A stretch of 54,899 nt of DNA, from the NCBI RefSeq assembly GCF_016908525.1, contig NZ_JAFBEB010000019.1, positions 1-54,899 of the forward strand. The letters run 5' to 3'. Source of the DNA: Brevibacillus fulvus. Lineage in GTDB: Bacteria; Bacillota; Bacilli; Brevibacillales; Brevibacillaceae. Positions 18,379-26,819 of this stretch are shown here, in pieces (the stretch's first letter is position 1; each line of letters starts with the position of its first letter). Below the pieces are notes generated by a model. It saw only the letters and a program-made list of their open reading frames with translations. It searched no databases and was not told where the DNA came from. The position numbers were made by a program, and so were the translations under genes.

Positions 18379-19410
18379 TTATATCCCATTATAATCAGTT
18401 CCATACCAAACGTTCGTGTTTTGCCCAAAACTTCGGTACAGAAGACCATAGGCGTCAGACTCTTGCAAAGGGTAACAACAACAAAGGTCAATGATCAGCG
18501 GTTTTCGCAGCCGTTTTCGTATGTCAGCCAAATCGAGGGACAACAGCTTCTCGTTTACATCGACAATCAACAACAAATCAGCCTGATCGAGCGCTTCTTC
18601 CGCCGTCTCGCACCAAAGCCAGCCATCGGGCAGCTTGTTCGGTTTTTGCTGCCGGTTCGGGCGAAACCAGCGGACCTGCATCTTTGGCAATGATTGCAGC
18701 CAAGCACCGTCAACCAGCCTGTCCGCCCAGATCGCGATCGTTTCCAGCTTCGTCCGCTGTCCAGCTCTTTGCAGCTCTCGTCGCAACCACTGCTCCTCAA
18801 ACGGCTGAAACCCTGATTTCCCAGAAAAAACCCAGCCCTGTCCAATCCGTTTATCCATCCCCAACCCCTGGGCAACGACCTGCAAATTCGCACCAGATCG
18901 GTCACAGTGTTCTCCCACCAACTGGAAAAACCTGTTTTTCCACAAAAGATAAGCAGTATGCTGGACGGCGATTTCCCCCGCTTCGACTCTCCGACAGACC
19001 ATCGTGATGATTCCGGCTTCAGCCAGAAGACGACGAAGCCGCTTCACCCAGCCGCCGTTGCTCCCGGCATCGCCGCCAATAACCGCTCGCTCGCCCTGGT
19101 CCAGAAAAAACAAGCGAATCACTTCAGCGGCAATCGCTTGTTTCCGCAACGATGCTTGCAGTTGATCGGCAAACCGGACGGAAAAATGCGGCCCTGCTGC
19201 CAGAATCAGCGGATTGGGATGGGTGATCTGCGCTAAACCTTCAGGCAACAGACTAACCTCTTTCTCATCGATCAACAAAATCCCTGCCGGATCGCCATTC
19301 GCTTGGTTGCCTGACTGAAAGGAAAATCCGATCCGACGCAATTCGCTGTACAGCTCGCCAGAAGAAGACCAGGAGGGGGAGGAACAAATCATTATGATGG
19401 GCATTTCCAT
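18379..19410 (-). CDS. Degenerate UDP-glucose/GDP-mannose dehydrogenase-like protein, probably catalytically inactive
   Basis: The 343-residue product keeps the three-part outline of nucleotide-sugar dehydrogenases. From about 141 to 190 it aligns without gaps to the central helical domain, ending in GANLQVVAQGLGMDKRIG. From about 268 to 330 it matches the C-terminal UDP-binding domain (TAEEALDQADLLLIV, RKPLIIDLCCCYP). The N-terminal third has no GxGxxG nucleotide loop. At the positions of the catalytic lysine and asparagine it has A148 and T152, and no cysteine lies between 170 and 266, so the active-site cysteine is gone. ATG 19410 has GGGAG eight bases upstream and the frame is intact. It precedes gin on the same strand. 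An altered, non-enzymatic role is inferred; none is known to me. Confidence 0.7.
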   Translation of the reverse strand: MEMPIIMICSSPSWSSSGELYSELRRIGFSFQSGNQANGDPAGILLIDEKEVSLLPEGLAQITHPNPLILAAGPHFSVRFADQLQASLRKQAIAAEVIRLFFLDQGERAVIGGDAGSNGGWVKRLRRLLAEAGIITMVCRRVEAGEIAVQHTAYLLWKNRFFQLVGEHCDRSGANLQVVAQGLGMDKRIGQGWVFSGKSGFQPFEEQWLRRELQRAGQRTKLETIAIWADRLVDGAWLQSLPKMQVRWFRPNRQQKPNKLPDGWLWCETAEEALDQADLLLIVDVNEKLLSLDLADIRKRLRKPLIIDLCCCYPLQESDAYGLLYRSFGQNTNVWYGTDYNGI

Positions 19411-19544
19411 TGAAACAGCTCCCTCTAACAGTGTGACTCGCGACCATCATATCAGCCGCCCGCCCGATTTCCTGCTTCTCCTCGCCTTCCCCTTGTGCGA
19501 TAATGATGAAAATAACTGGTTATCAGCTGATCGGAGCAACGAAC

Positions 19545-20063
19545 ATGAATGAACAAACTATTTACAGTTACAAATTGTTGTATCGCTTTCGCTGGCGTTT
19601 TCTCGGATATCTGTTTCAACTTCTTTTGCTGCTGGGCATTCTCGCGGCAGTATCAGTCGCCAGCCATATAAAGTTTGCCAAAATGGTTGTCTCCTTATCC
19701 ATTATTGTGGCAATTCCCTTCATTCACCACCTCCTGTTTCGACTGTATGCATATTTGCGCAGACATTCGGTCAAGCTCTCTCCCGACATGCTTTTCTCCG
19801 CCTGGTGGGGCTCAGGAACACCCGTACCTTTACGGCTTTCCGTCTATCGGGAACTGGAATTGACCGTCGTTGCGGGAAGCGTCCTTGTCGGATCTGCCTT
19901 GTATCCCTGGCTGCCCTCTCCCTACGGAATCACCTTGTTGACCGCATGTCTGACCGCAGCCTTGCCGCGTTTGCTCGGTGTGATCATCTCCTTGCGCCAA
20001 CCATCCAGCTGTTCCGTCAAATATGAAACGAAGAGCATCGCTTTCTTGAAAACGGATGGCTAA
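19545..20063 (+). CDS. Unknown integral membrane protein, about four segments
   Basis: I do not recognise this 172-residue protein. Hydrophobic segments are visible at about 20-45, 47-72, 105-122 and 128-148, with positively charged loops (YRFRWR, RLYAYLRRH). No catalytic motif is seen. ATG 19545 is chosen because GGAG lies eight bases upstream; the in-frame ATG 14 codons earlier has no ribosome binding site. It is on the plus strand, divergent from the dehydrogenase-like gene and converging on bofA with a 2-bp gap, an odd placement in a cluster otherwise on the minus strand. Confidence 0.6.
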   Translation: MNEQTIYSYKLLYRFRWRFLGYLFQLLLLLGILAAVSVASHIKFAKMVVSLSIIVAIPFIHHLLFRLYAYLRRHSVKLSPDMLFSAWWGSGTPVPLRLSVYRELELTVVAGSVLVGSALYPWLPSPYGITLLTACLTAALPRLLGVIISLRQPSSCSVKYETKSIAFLKTDG

Positions 20064-20065
20064 TG

Positions 20066-20332
20066 TTACAACAAAAATGTTTTGATAATGAGCAGCGCAG
20101 CCAATCCCGGCAAACGCAGCAAGCCTGTTAACAGTGCCGTAACCGGATTGAGTGGCAAATGAAAGCCGGCCATTTCACCAACCAGATTGCAAAGCAGCAG
20201 GAGAACGGCTCCAACGACGGTTTGCAGCGCCAGTTGACCAATCCAGCGAAACGGCCGGGTCACCGATTTCCCCAAGGCAATCAAACAGAGGACACCGATG
20301 ATGATGATCGCAATCATCCATTCCGTACCCAT
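20066..20332 (-). CDS. bofA: BofA, inhibitor of pro-sigma-K processing
   Basis: The 88-residue membrane protein has two hydrophobic stretches (about 3-20 and 35-58) and the conserved family end PLNPVTALLTGLLRLPGLAAL, then LIIKTFLL. BofA with SpoIVFA holds the SpoIVFB protease inactive in the outer forespore membrane until the sigma-G signal arrives. ATG 20332 follows GGGAGGGG at nine bases. The gene overlaps the end of yaaL by 19 bp, as expected for the recR-yaaL-bofA arrangement, though a CPBP gene is inserted before yaaL here. Confidence 0.93.
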   Translation of the reverse strand: MGTEWMIAIIIIGVLCLIALGKSVTRPFRWIGQLALQTVVGAVLLLLCNLVGEMAGFHLPLNPVTALLTGLLRLPGLAALLIIKTFLL

Positions 20333-20577
20333 TCTCCGCTTCCCCTCCCTTGTGCAAGATACTGCATTTTGACTTGTTGCAGCAGAAACGTATAGCGTTT
20401 TTCTTTCAACTGCAATTGATAGATCCATTCATCAATTTGTTCATGCTCGTCTGCAAGCTCAAATGCGCGTTGTGCCTGTTGCCAGATCCGTTGGGCTTCT
20501 TCTACTGCGTCGAGAAGTGAATCATCGTCCCATTTGCAGCTTGATTTCAGTTTTTCTTTGCGAAACCAATCCAACAT
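20314..20577 (-). CDS. yaaL: YaaL-like protein (DUF2508)
   Basis: The 87-residue cytoplasmic protein starts MLDWFRKEK and is almost wholly helical and charged, ending in LQQVKMQYL before a Gly/Arg tail. These features and the position directly before bofA fit YaaL/DUF2508, whose function is unknown. ATG 20577 has AGAGGGG four bases upstream. A longer in-frame extension to 20967 is only the shadow of the overlapping CPBP gene. It overlaps bofA by 19 bp. Confidence 0.82.
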   Translation of the reverse strand: MLDWFRKEKLKSSCKWDDDSLLDAVEEAQRIWQQAQRAFELADEHEQIDEWIYQLQLKEKRYTFLLQQVKMQYLAQGRGSGEWVRNG

Positions 20578-20594
20578 CGATCCCCTCTTTTGCC

Positions 20595-21563
20595 TCAAAA
20601 TAAATAAGACAAGACGCTCCCCAGATTGTTGAAGCTGTGCAGGATAACAGACCCCCACAACGATCGGAACAAATGGCGCGTGATTCCCAAAATAAGTCCG
20701 ATCGCGAACAACGGGAAAAAGAGCGCGATATCTACATGAATCAGGGCAAACCAAAAACTGCTGACCAAGATACCGAAAAATGCCCCCCAGCGTTTGACCA
20801 GGTATGTTTGGATGAGGCCGCGAAACAAAATTTCTTCCGCAATCGGCACAATGACTCCGATTGCAATCAGCGATGCCCAGCCATTCAGCCAGTCGGAGTT
20901 TTTCGCATCGGTTACGTCCTGCTTGATTTCCGCTTCGCGTTCCGAATCGGGCGAAAGATGCAGCCACTCCGAAACCGGTCCGGTAACCAAGTGGTCAACG
21001 CCTACCGTGATCACAAAAAAGAGCACAATCAAAGAGACGATCATTAGTACCGGCCGCTTTGGCCACTGAATACCAAGCAACCGCGTTCGGCCGGAAAACC
21101 AGAACGCCGTAACCAGCAGGATGAACAAGTGCAGCGAAATCCCCTCGATGATCTCTCCGATACTCCCTTCGGAAAAAAGCGGATAAGGAAGAAAACCGTA
21201 CAAAAGCAGAACGGTCATCTGAAATGCTTGCACAAAGGCAACCATATACAAAAAATCAGTTCCGGTTAATGCCGAGCCATCCCTGAACAAGAACCCGCTC
21301 CGCCTGTCCAACCCAAGCGTAACGAGCAGCATCAACGCTGCGAAAAGTTGAAATACGCCATAGGCCAAGATAAAAATTGCCGCCGACGTCTCCGTCACTT
21401 GCCCTTGCGTCACCCGCCAATAGCCTCCCGCTTCCGGAACGATGCGGATCATGGAGAGTTCAAATAGCAATGTGAGCAAATAGCAAACAAACAGCACAAT
21501 TGCCCATGGTTTTGACTTTTGCTTGGCGTTCAATGGTGTATACAGCTGCAGTCTGGTTTGCAT
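20595..21563 (-). CDS. CPBP-family intramembrane glutamic endopeptidase (CAAX/Abi-like)
   Basis: The 322-residue protein has about eight membrane segments and the three CPBP motifs near the C-terminus: EEILFRG (diad glutamates and arginine), the histidine of ALIHVD and the HSFNN motif. Family members are membrane proteases of the Rce1 type, linked in bacteria to bacteriocin immunity, peptide processing or signalling. The substrate is unknown. ATG 21563 has AGGAG upstream. It lies between recR and yaaL, a spot that is empty in B. subtilis, so it may be a lineage-specific insertion into the sporulation cluster. Confidence 0.9.
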   Translation of the reverse strand: MQTRLQLYTPLNAKQKSKPWAIVLFVCYLLTLLFELSMIRIVPEAGGYWRVTQGQVTETSAAIFILAYGVFQLFAALMLLVTLGLDRRSGFLFRDGSALTGTDFLYMVAFVQAFQMTVLLLYGFLPYPLFSEGSIGEIIEGISLHLFILLVTAFWFSGRTRLLGIQWPKRPVLMIVSLIVLFFVITVGVDHLVTGPVSEWLHLSPDSEREAEIKQDVTDAKNSDWLNGWASLIAIGVIVPIAEEILFRGLIQTYLVKRWGAFFGILVSSFWFALIHVDIALFFPLFAIGLILGITRHLFRSLWGSVILHSFNNLGSVLSYLF

Positions 21564-21643
21564 TTCTTCACACTCCTATCAAAATTTATGTGAGCGTTCG
21601 GCAAAAAAGTAGCACAATTTCCGAAAAATTGAGCGGTCAGACA

Positions 21644-21671
21644 ATGAAAAACCAGCATCGGTTGATGCTGG
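21644..21671 (-). terminator. Terminator of the dnaX-ebfC-recR transcript
   Basis: Arms CCAGCATC (21652-21659) and GATGCTGG (21664-21671) with a 4-nt loop are followed by TTTTTC on the minus strand, just after recR. Confidence 0.85.
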
Positions 21672-21698
21672 CCAAATAACACATATTTCAGTGGGAAA

Positions 21699-22295
21699 TC
21701 AGACCTCGCGTCGCCCCTCCAAGGCTTTGGTCAATGTCACTTCATCGGCGTACTCCAAATCTCCGCCGACCGGCAACCCGTGAGCAATGCGGGTAACACG
21801 GATGCCAAAAGGCTTGATTAACCGGGAGATGTACATGGCGGTAGCCTCTCCTTCAATATTGGGGTTGGTGGCAAGGATCACTTCTTTTACCCGTTCGTCG
21901 CTTAATCTCTTCAATAAGTCGGGAATACGGATATCCTCGGGCCCAATTCCATCCATTGGCGAAATCGCGCCTTGCAGGACATGATAGTACCCGTTGTACT
22001 CTCTTGTCTTTTCCATCGCCACGACGTCCTTCGGCTCCTGCACAACGCAAATGACCGAAGGGTCACGCCGTTTGTCGCTGCAAATATGGCAAGGATCGAT
22101 GTCGGTAATGTTATTGCAAACGGAACAGTAGTGCAGCTGACGTTTGGCGTTGACCAATGCTTTTGCCAGATCGAGCACGTCATCCTCTTTCATTCCCAGT
22201 ACAAAAAACGCCAGGCGGCCTGCCGTTTTTTGACCGATGCCTGGCAACTTCATAAATCCTTCAATCAATTTTGAGACCGGTTCGGGATAAAACAT
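21699..22295 (-). CDS. recR: RecR, recombination mediator
   Basis: RecR acts with RecF and RecO to load RecA onto gapped DNA. The 198-residue product has an N-terminal helix-hairpin-helix ([14 protein letters not shown]), a four-cysteine zinc finger ([16 protein letters not shown]), a Toprim domain ([15 protein letters not shown]) and the C-terminal [17 protein letters not shown] 22295 has AGGAG ten bases upstream. It is the third gene of the dnaX-ebfC-recR operon. Confidence 0.97.
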   Translation of the reverse strand: MFYPEPVSKLIEGFMKLPGIGQKTAGRLAFFVLGMKEDDVLDLAKALVNAKRQLHYCSVCNNITDIDPCHICSDKRRDPSVICVVQEPKDVVAMEKTREYNGYYHVLQGAISPMDGIGPEDIRIPDLLKRLSDERVKEVILATNPNIEGEATAMYISRLIKPFGIRVTRIAHGLPVGGDLEYADEVTLTKALEGRREV

Positions 22296-22333
22296 CGTTT
22301 CTCTACTCCTTTAATGCCGCGCCTTGCCCTGCC

Positions 22334-22645
22334 TTAGAACAAACCGGGAATGTTCATGCCTCCTGTAAAGCGGCCCATCTCTTTGCCAACCAACTCATCG
22401 ACGTTGCGCAGCGCATCATTGACTGCAGTCAAAATCAGGTCTTGCATCATTTCAATGTCATCCGGATCGACGACTTCCGGTTTGACAGCAATCTCCAAAA
22501 TTTGTTTGTGGCCGTTTGCTCTCACAACGACCGCACCGCCGCCAGCGGAACCTTCGACGACTTTCTCTTTTAACGCCTCTTGTGTCTTTTGCATCTCATC
22601 TTGCATTTTTTTTACTTGTTTCATCATTTGCTGCATGTTTTTCAT
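22334..22645 (-). CDS. ebfC: YbaB/EbfC-family nucleoid-associated protein
   Basis: The 103-residue dimeric DNA-binding protein starts [18 protein letters not shown] and ends with GGMNIPGLF, both typical of YbaB/EbfC (YaaK in B. subtilis). These proteins coat the nucleoid with little sequence preference. ATG 22645 is chosen, as GGAGGAG stands six bases upstream. It lies between dnaX and recR. Confidence 0.95.
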   Translation of the reverse strand: MKNMQQMMKQVKKMQDEMQKTQEALKEKVVEGSAGGGAVVVRANGHKQILEIAVKPEVVDPDDIEMMQDLILTAVNDALRNVDELVGKEMGRFTGGMNIPGLF

Positions 22646-22669
22646 GGAAAATCTCCTCCTTGGCAATGG

Positions 22670-24373
22670 TTACTCTTTTATTTCAAGCAGTTGTTCACCA
22701 ACCAATTTTAACGCTTCGCTGACAAACGGATCGGCATCCGCTTCCGAAGATTGCTCGCCAGGTTGGCTGCTTTGCGCCTCGATTTCTTTCCAGTCTTCCT
22801 CCATCACGGAGAAAAACTGCAATTCTTTGCCCGTCGTCGCTTGAATGACCCGCTCGACGATTCCCCGCAGCTCCGGCTCCATTGTCTTTTCACAATGGAT
22901 AGGGCTGGTGAAAGCCACTACCACCGCCCGGTCGCTGGCTGCGACAGGCTGTCCGTTGATCAGCCATGCCTGAAACTGGATTTTAACCTTTTTCACTTCG
23001 GCCAAAATTTGACTCCAGTTTCCGATAAGCTGCTGCGTCAAAGCCCGATTTGCAGACTGAGCCGTTTCGCGCACTTTATTCAGCGAGCTTCTGCCGCTTC
23101 CGCCACTTCCCATCGGTGCACGCCGCTGAGTTTGCGGAGCTCTGGTCTCTTCCACCTGTGTCGCGGCAGCAACGGTAACGCGCCCCTGCAGCAACTGGTT
23201 GACTCTTTCCTCCAGAATCTGAATCTTTTTCACCAACTCCGCCACATTTTGGCCGGTATTCTCTGCCACTGGCGTCTGCTCCCGACTTCTGCCGAGTTCA
23301 CACAGTTTTACCAATGTCATTTCAACCAAAACGCGTGCTTGCGATGACCATTTCAGCTGGCTCAACGCCTGATTTAACGCTTCAATCACCTGATACAATA
23401 CCGGCAAGGAATATAAGCTGGCAACACCTGCAAACTGTTCATCAATCAACGTCCGCTCAACGATCTCCTGCAGATTGGGAGCGGTCTTGAACAGCAGCAT
23501 GTCGCGATAATAATACAACAAGTCCTGCAAAAATTGCTCAGGGTCCTTTCCTTGTACCATGACCTGATGGAATTGTTCCAACAACCCGCCTATATCCTGT
23601 TCGGCAATTTGCTTGGCAAGCAAGGAGAAATATGTTTGCGAGACGGTACCTGTAATTAATACGAGATCACGCAAGGTGACCTGGTTGCCGCTGAAGCTGA
23701 TCGCCTGATCCAGCAAGCTTAAAGCATCCCGCATCCCGCCTTCAGCCAGCTTGGCGACCAGATGCAAAGCCTGGTCTTCCACTTCCACCTGTTGTTCCTG
23801 GCAAATTTGTTTCAGATGAACGACCATCTCCTGCAAGGCAATTCGATGGAAGTCAAAGCGCTGGCAGCGAGAAATAATCGTCGCCGGAAGTTTATGCGGT
23901 TCAGTCGTAGCCAATATGAAGATGACATGCGGCGGCGGCTCTTCCAGAGTCTTTAATAACGCATTGAAGGCCTCTGTCGTCAGCATATGCACTTCGTCGA
24001 TAATATACACTTTATATCTGACATCGCTTGGCGCAAATCTCACCTTGTCTCTGATGTCGCGGATCTCCTCGACACCGCGGTTGGAAGCGGCGTCAATTTC
24101 CAGAACGTCCGTCACGGAGCCATCGGAAATCGCCCGACAAGTGGCGCACTGATTGCAGGGTTCACCATCCTGCGGCTGCTCACAGTTAACGGCTTTGGCC
24201 ATGATCTTGGCCGCGCTGGTTTTTCCTGTTCCCCGCGGACCATTAAACAGATAAGCGTGAGAAAGCCTGCCTTCTCGCAGCGCGTTGCGCAATGTCGTCG
24301 TAACGTGCGTTTGACCGACGACATCCCTAAAGCTTTGCGGTCTGTATACGCGATAAAGCGCTGTATAAGCCAT
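22670..24373 (-). CDS. dnaX: DNA polymerase III gamma/tau subunit
   Basis: The 567-residue clamp-loader ATPase has Walker A GPRGTGKT (45-52), zinc ligands C64, C73, C76 and C79, DEVHML as Walker B, the SRC arginine finger, and a long C-terminal tau part that binds DnaB and the polymerase. The linker (about 390-430) is rich in Gln/Arg/Gly. No slippery stretch with a convincing stimulatory hairpin is seen, so only the full-length form is annotated. ATG 24373 has GGGAGG upstream. ebfC and recR follow. Confidence 0.97.
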   Translation of the reverse strand: MAYTALYRVYRPQSFRDVVGQTHVTTTLRNALREGRLSHAYLFNGPRGTGKTSAAKIMAKAVNCEQPQDGEPCNQCATCRAISDGSVTDVLEIDAASNRGVEEIRDIRDKVRFAPSDVRYKVYIIDEVHMLTTEAFNALLKTLEEPPPHVIFILATTEPHKLPATIISRCQRFDFHRIALQEMVVHLKQICQEQQVEVEDQALHLVAKLAEGGMRDALSLLDQAISFSGNQVTLRDLVLITGTVSQTYFSLLAKQIAEQDIGGLLEQFHQVMVQGKDPEQFLQDLLYYYRDMLLFKTAPNLQEIVERTLIDEQFAGVASLYSLPVLYQVIEALNQALSQLKWSSQARVLVEMTLVKLCELGRSREQTPVAENTGQNVAELVKKIQILEERVNQLLQGRVTVAAATQVEETRAPQTQRRAPMGSGGSGRSSLNKVRETAQSANRALTQQLIGNWSQILAEVKKVKIQFQAWLINGQPVAASDRAVVVAFTSPIHCEKTMEPELRGIVERVIQATTGKELQFFSVMEEDWKEIEAQSSQPGEQSSEADADPFVSEALKLVGEQLLEIKE

Positions 24374-24532
24374 GGTTTACCTCCCGTCTGCCCAGTCCTT
24401 GCGCCGTTCTGCTGACAAAACCTATATCCTTCTCATTATATACTAACTCCCCCGCCTTTTCCAAAGCAAACTTGCTTAGAAATCATCGGGAAGACCAAGC
24501 CCTTTTTGCCGATGGCCGAACATTTTCCATAC

Positions 24533-24562
24533 AAGAAAAAACCCCTGCCGTTACGCAAGGGA
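24533..24562 (-). terminator. Terminator of the PAS kinase gene
   Basis: CCCTTGC pairs with GCAGGGG (one wobble) across a short loop within 24542-24561, followed by six T on the minus strand. It separates the kinase from dnaX. Confidence 0.7.
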
Positions 24563-24573
24563 GACGATCCCGA

Positions 24574-26010
24574 TCACAAATAGGGAAGCAGGATGTGAAA
24601 AGTGGTGCCATACCCTTTGGAAGAAACGCGAATCTGTCCGCCGATATCATGCACGATTTTTTGGCAGACCGACAAGCCCAATCCGGTTCCTTCTTCTTTT
24701 GTGGTATAAAACGGATCAAATATTTTATCGATGATATACGGGGGAATACCCGGACCAGTATCATGGATGTTGATGCTGACCCGATCGCCTGATTCATCAT
24801 AGTGATAAGAAATTTGCAATCTTCCCCGGTCGCCCATCGCCTCAATGCCATTTTTGCAAATGTTCAAGAAAACTTGTTTTAACAATTCATTGTCTCCCAC
24901 TACCAAGGGGAACTCGCCTTTGGACAGCAACTCCACTTCGATCCCGTTTAACAGCGCTTCGCTCTCCACTATCGGCATGATTTCTTCAAAAACCATATTC
25001 AAATCAACGAGAGCATATTGGACATCGCGGGGTTTGCTCAACAGCAAAAACTCACTGACCAGCGCATTGATGCGATTGATTTCGGTCAGCATGATTTCCG
25101 TATAGGTTCGCTCCCGCTCCATCCGATTTTCGGCAAAAGTCTGCAAGAACATCTGCAGGAACCCTTTGATCGAAGTCAGCGGGTTTCGTATCTCGTGAGC
25201 AGCTCCGGCGGCAATTTGCCCAATCATGGCCAGACGATCGCTTCGTTCGATTTTCTGCTCAAAAGAGCGAATGTTGGTAATATCTTTGAAAAAAACGTAA
25301 GCACCAATCGTTTTTCCCGTTTCATCCTGCAATACATTGGAATCGACCAACAACTCGTAGCGTTGATTATTGTTGGTCCAGGAGGTGGCGATGTTTTGGT
25401 GGCGAACTCCCCGCAAGACTTCTCGTTTGATGAGTCGATGTTCTTCGGGAATTCCGGCAAAGACGAGGTCGATATGTTTGTTCAATGCGGACAGGCGCTC
25501 AATGCCCAATAGGCGGCAAGCATTGAGACTGATATCAACGATGCGGGCTTCCGCATCCAACAGCACAAGCCCGAGATTGGCCTCACTCATCAGCTTGTGC
25601 GCCATCCGCTCCGGCAATGTGCTGGCGGTCGCTTCGCGAGTCAATTGAAAGAAATGAATCGTATACAACGGCGCCCCGCTTTGCTGCAACATGATCATGG
25701 CCAGCGTCCTGCGGCGATTTCCCGCTTTGTCCTGCCACTCCACTTCCATCGGGCTGCCTGTTTCCGCTTCCTGTTTTAGCCATTCTCCGTACAATTGTTC
25801 GATTGTCCCTTTGTATCCGCACAGAATCCGGCTGAATGGCTGCTTGCGAACCTCCTCTTCGGAATAACCCGTCGCATAAAGAAACGGTTCGTTGCCCTCT
25901 ACAATGAGACCGGTTTGATCGATGACGAAAACGGCATGAGGTAGTTGCTGGATAGACTGCTGCATTCTCTTTGCTGTGCCAGATCGTTCAGAAGAATCGA
26001 TTGTTTTCAC
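24574..26010 (-). CDS. Soluble PAS-domain sensor histidine kinase, sporulation-kinase type
   Basis: The 478-residue protein has no membrane segment. Two PAS domains (about 23-125 and 140-245) precede a HisKA domain with the phospho-accepting H272 in AAGAAHEIRNPLTS. The ATPase domain has the N box NICKNGIEAM, G1 DTGPGIP, F box FDPFYTTK and G2 GTGLGLS. This layout is that of the B. subtilis sporulation kinases (KinA, KinE), which feed the Spo0F-Spo0B-Spo0A phosphorelay, and no partner response regulator is adjacent. GTG 26010 is used, with GGGGGAG five bases upstream; the longer frame lacks support. It is inserted between the SRP RNA and dnaX, which are adjacent in B. subtilis. Confidence 0.88.
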   Translation of the reverse strand: MKTIDSSERSGTAKRMQQSIQQLPHAVFVIDQTGLIVEGNEPFLYATGYSEEEVRKQPFSRILCGYKGTIEQLYGEWLKQEAETGSPMEVEWQDKAGNRRRTLAMIMLQQSGAPLYTIHFFQLTREATASTLPERMAHKLMSEANLGLVLLDAEARIVDISLNACRLLGIERLSALNKHIDLVFAGIPEEHRLIKREVLRGVRHQNIATSWTNNNQRYELLVDSNVLQDETGKTIGAYVFFKDITNIRSFEQKIERSDRLAMIGQIAAGAAHEIRNPLTSIKGFLQMFLQTFAENRMERERTYTEIMLTEINRINALVSEFLLLSKPRDVQYALVDLNMVFEEIMPIVESEALLNGIEVELLSKGEFPLVVGDNELLKQVFLNICKNGIEAMGDRGRLQISYHYDESGDRVSINIHDTGPGIPPYIIDKIFDPFYTTKEEGTGLGLSVCQKIVHDIGGQIRVSSKGYGTTFHILLPYL

Positions 26011-26076
26011 AGTAGCTCCCCCTAACCCTGACGTTTTTTCCCGAGTGTAGAGCCAAATTCTGCTATGTTTAGGGGT

Positions 26077-26103
26077 ATTCGTCAGAGAAGCGCGAAGCCC
26101 TTC
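26077..26103 (-). promoter_or_regulatory. Possible sigma-H promoter of the PAS kinase
   Basis: GAAGGGCTT (26095-26103) matches 8 of 9 positions of the sigma-H -35 consensus RWAGGANNT, and CGAAT (26077-26081) matches its -10 with a 13-bp spacer, on the minus strand. It lies about 65 bp upstream of the kinase start. Confidence 0.35.
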
Positions 26104-26197
26104 CACTCCCCGCCAGCTTGGCCAAGAAAATGTTTCGATACATTCCGCCACGAACTAACAAAAACTGCACTTTCCGGGGAGAAGGCTTGTTTGCCAA

Positions 26198-26230
26198 CAA
26201 AAAAAGCACGCTGGGTATCAGCATGCTTTG
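26198..26230 (-). terminator. Terminator of the SRP RNA
   Basis: AGCATGCTG (26219-26227) pairs with CAGCGTGCT (26205-26213), followed on the minus strand by seven T. Confidence 0.85.
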
Positions 26231-26244
26231 CATATATGTATGTA

Positions 26245-26518
26245 GATGCCGTGCACCTATCTTCGATAATTCCCATCCAAGCGTTACTTATGGCAATGGC
26301 TCGGACCAGGCTACCCTGCGGCACACGCAAAATTCCACTTATGGCTGCTTCCTTCCGGACCTGACCAGGTTCATGGGTTTGCGTTGCACAGGACCCAATC
26401 TTCAACACCACCGCCATAAGGCAGCCTCACATGAGAAAACCTCTGATAGGAATTCAATCCTGCTATTGCGGATTGCAGGTTACAGGGCACCGCAACCTCC
26501 CCATCTAGCACGGCAAAG
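26245..26518 (-). ncRNA. ffs: Signal recognition particle RNA, large Bacillus type
   Basis: The minus strand holds the universally conserved domain IV core GGTCAGGTCCGGAAGGAAGC (around 26345-26366). It also holds the Alu-domain 5' sequence CTTTGCCGTGCTAG (ending at 26518) and the matching 3' end GGTGCACGG. At about 274 nt it is the large form with an Alu domain, as in B. subtilis scRNA, not the short 4.5S type. It forms the SRP with Ffh for co-translational targeting. A terminator follows; ends are inferred from conservation and may be off by a few bases. Confidence 0.95.
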
Positions 26519-26561
26519 TTTATAAACGTTGTTAGGCAACCCCAACCGGGTTTGCTTATAT

Positions 26562-26590
26562 AGAATAACAAAGTTAAAGCGCCACCGCAA
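26562..26590 (-). promoter_or_regulatory. Candidate SRP RNA promoter
   Basis: TTGCGG (26585-26590) and TATTCT (26562-26567) on the minus strand are 17 bp apart. This would give a leader of about 40 nt before the mature 5' end, consistent with processing of a precursor. Both hexamers deviate from consensus. Confidence 0.35.
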
Positions 26591-26732
26591 GTAACAAAGC
26601 CATCCAATAGCGGAAAAGCAACCCAGCGGGCGCGGATAGTTGCGGAAAAACCGCCTCGTTGTTTTCAGCGAGGTATTTTCAGCTTGTATGGAATGATATG
26701 CTTTGATCATAAATCAAATCTTCACGACCGTT
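26591..26732. other. Intergenic stretch upstream of pspA
   Basis: No gene is seen. A small hairpin (CCTCG 26654-26658, CGAGG 26669-26673) is followed by CGGTTTTT on the minus strand. It resembles a weak terminator with no minus-strand gene in front of it. Confidence 0.3.
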
Positions 26733-26758
26733 TGAAACTTTGTTGCTCAAGGTTCGTA
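26733..26758 (+). promoter_or_regulatory. ECF-sigma (sigma-W type) promoter of the pspA operon
   Basis: TGAAAC (26733-26738) and CGTA (26755-26758) are separated by 16 bp, the sigma-W consensus. B. subtilis pspA is a sigma-W gene activated by envelope stress. Confidence 0.75.
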
Positions 26759-26819
26759 AATAACAATCGTGAGGCAAAAACTCTTTTAATCAGTATAACC
26801 GAAAAGGGAGGATTCTCTT

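Noticed and set aside
20578-20967. N-terminal extension of yaaL to 217 codons
   Set aside because: The extension is the alternative frame of the CPBP protease gene; the ribosome binding site supports the short form starting at 20577.
22670-24373. Programmed frameshift in dnaX making a short gamma form
   Set aside because: A run AAAAAGG exists but without a convincing stimulatory hairpin, and Bacillales generally make only the long form.
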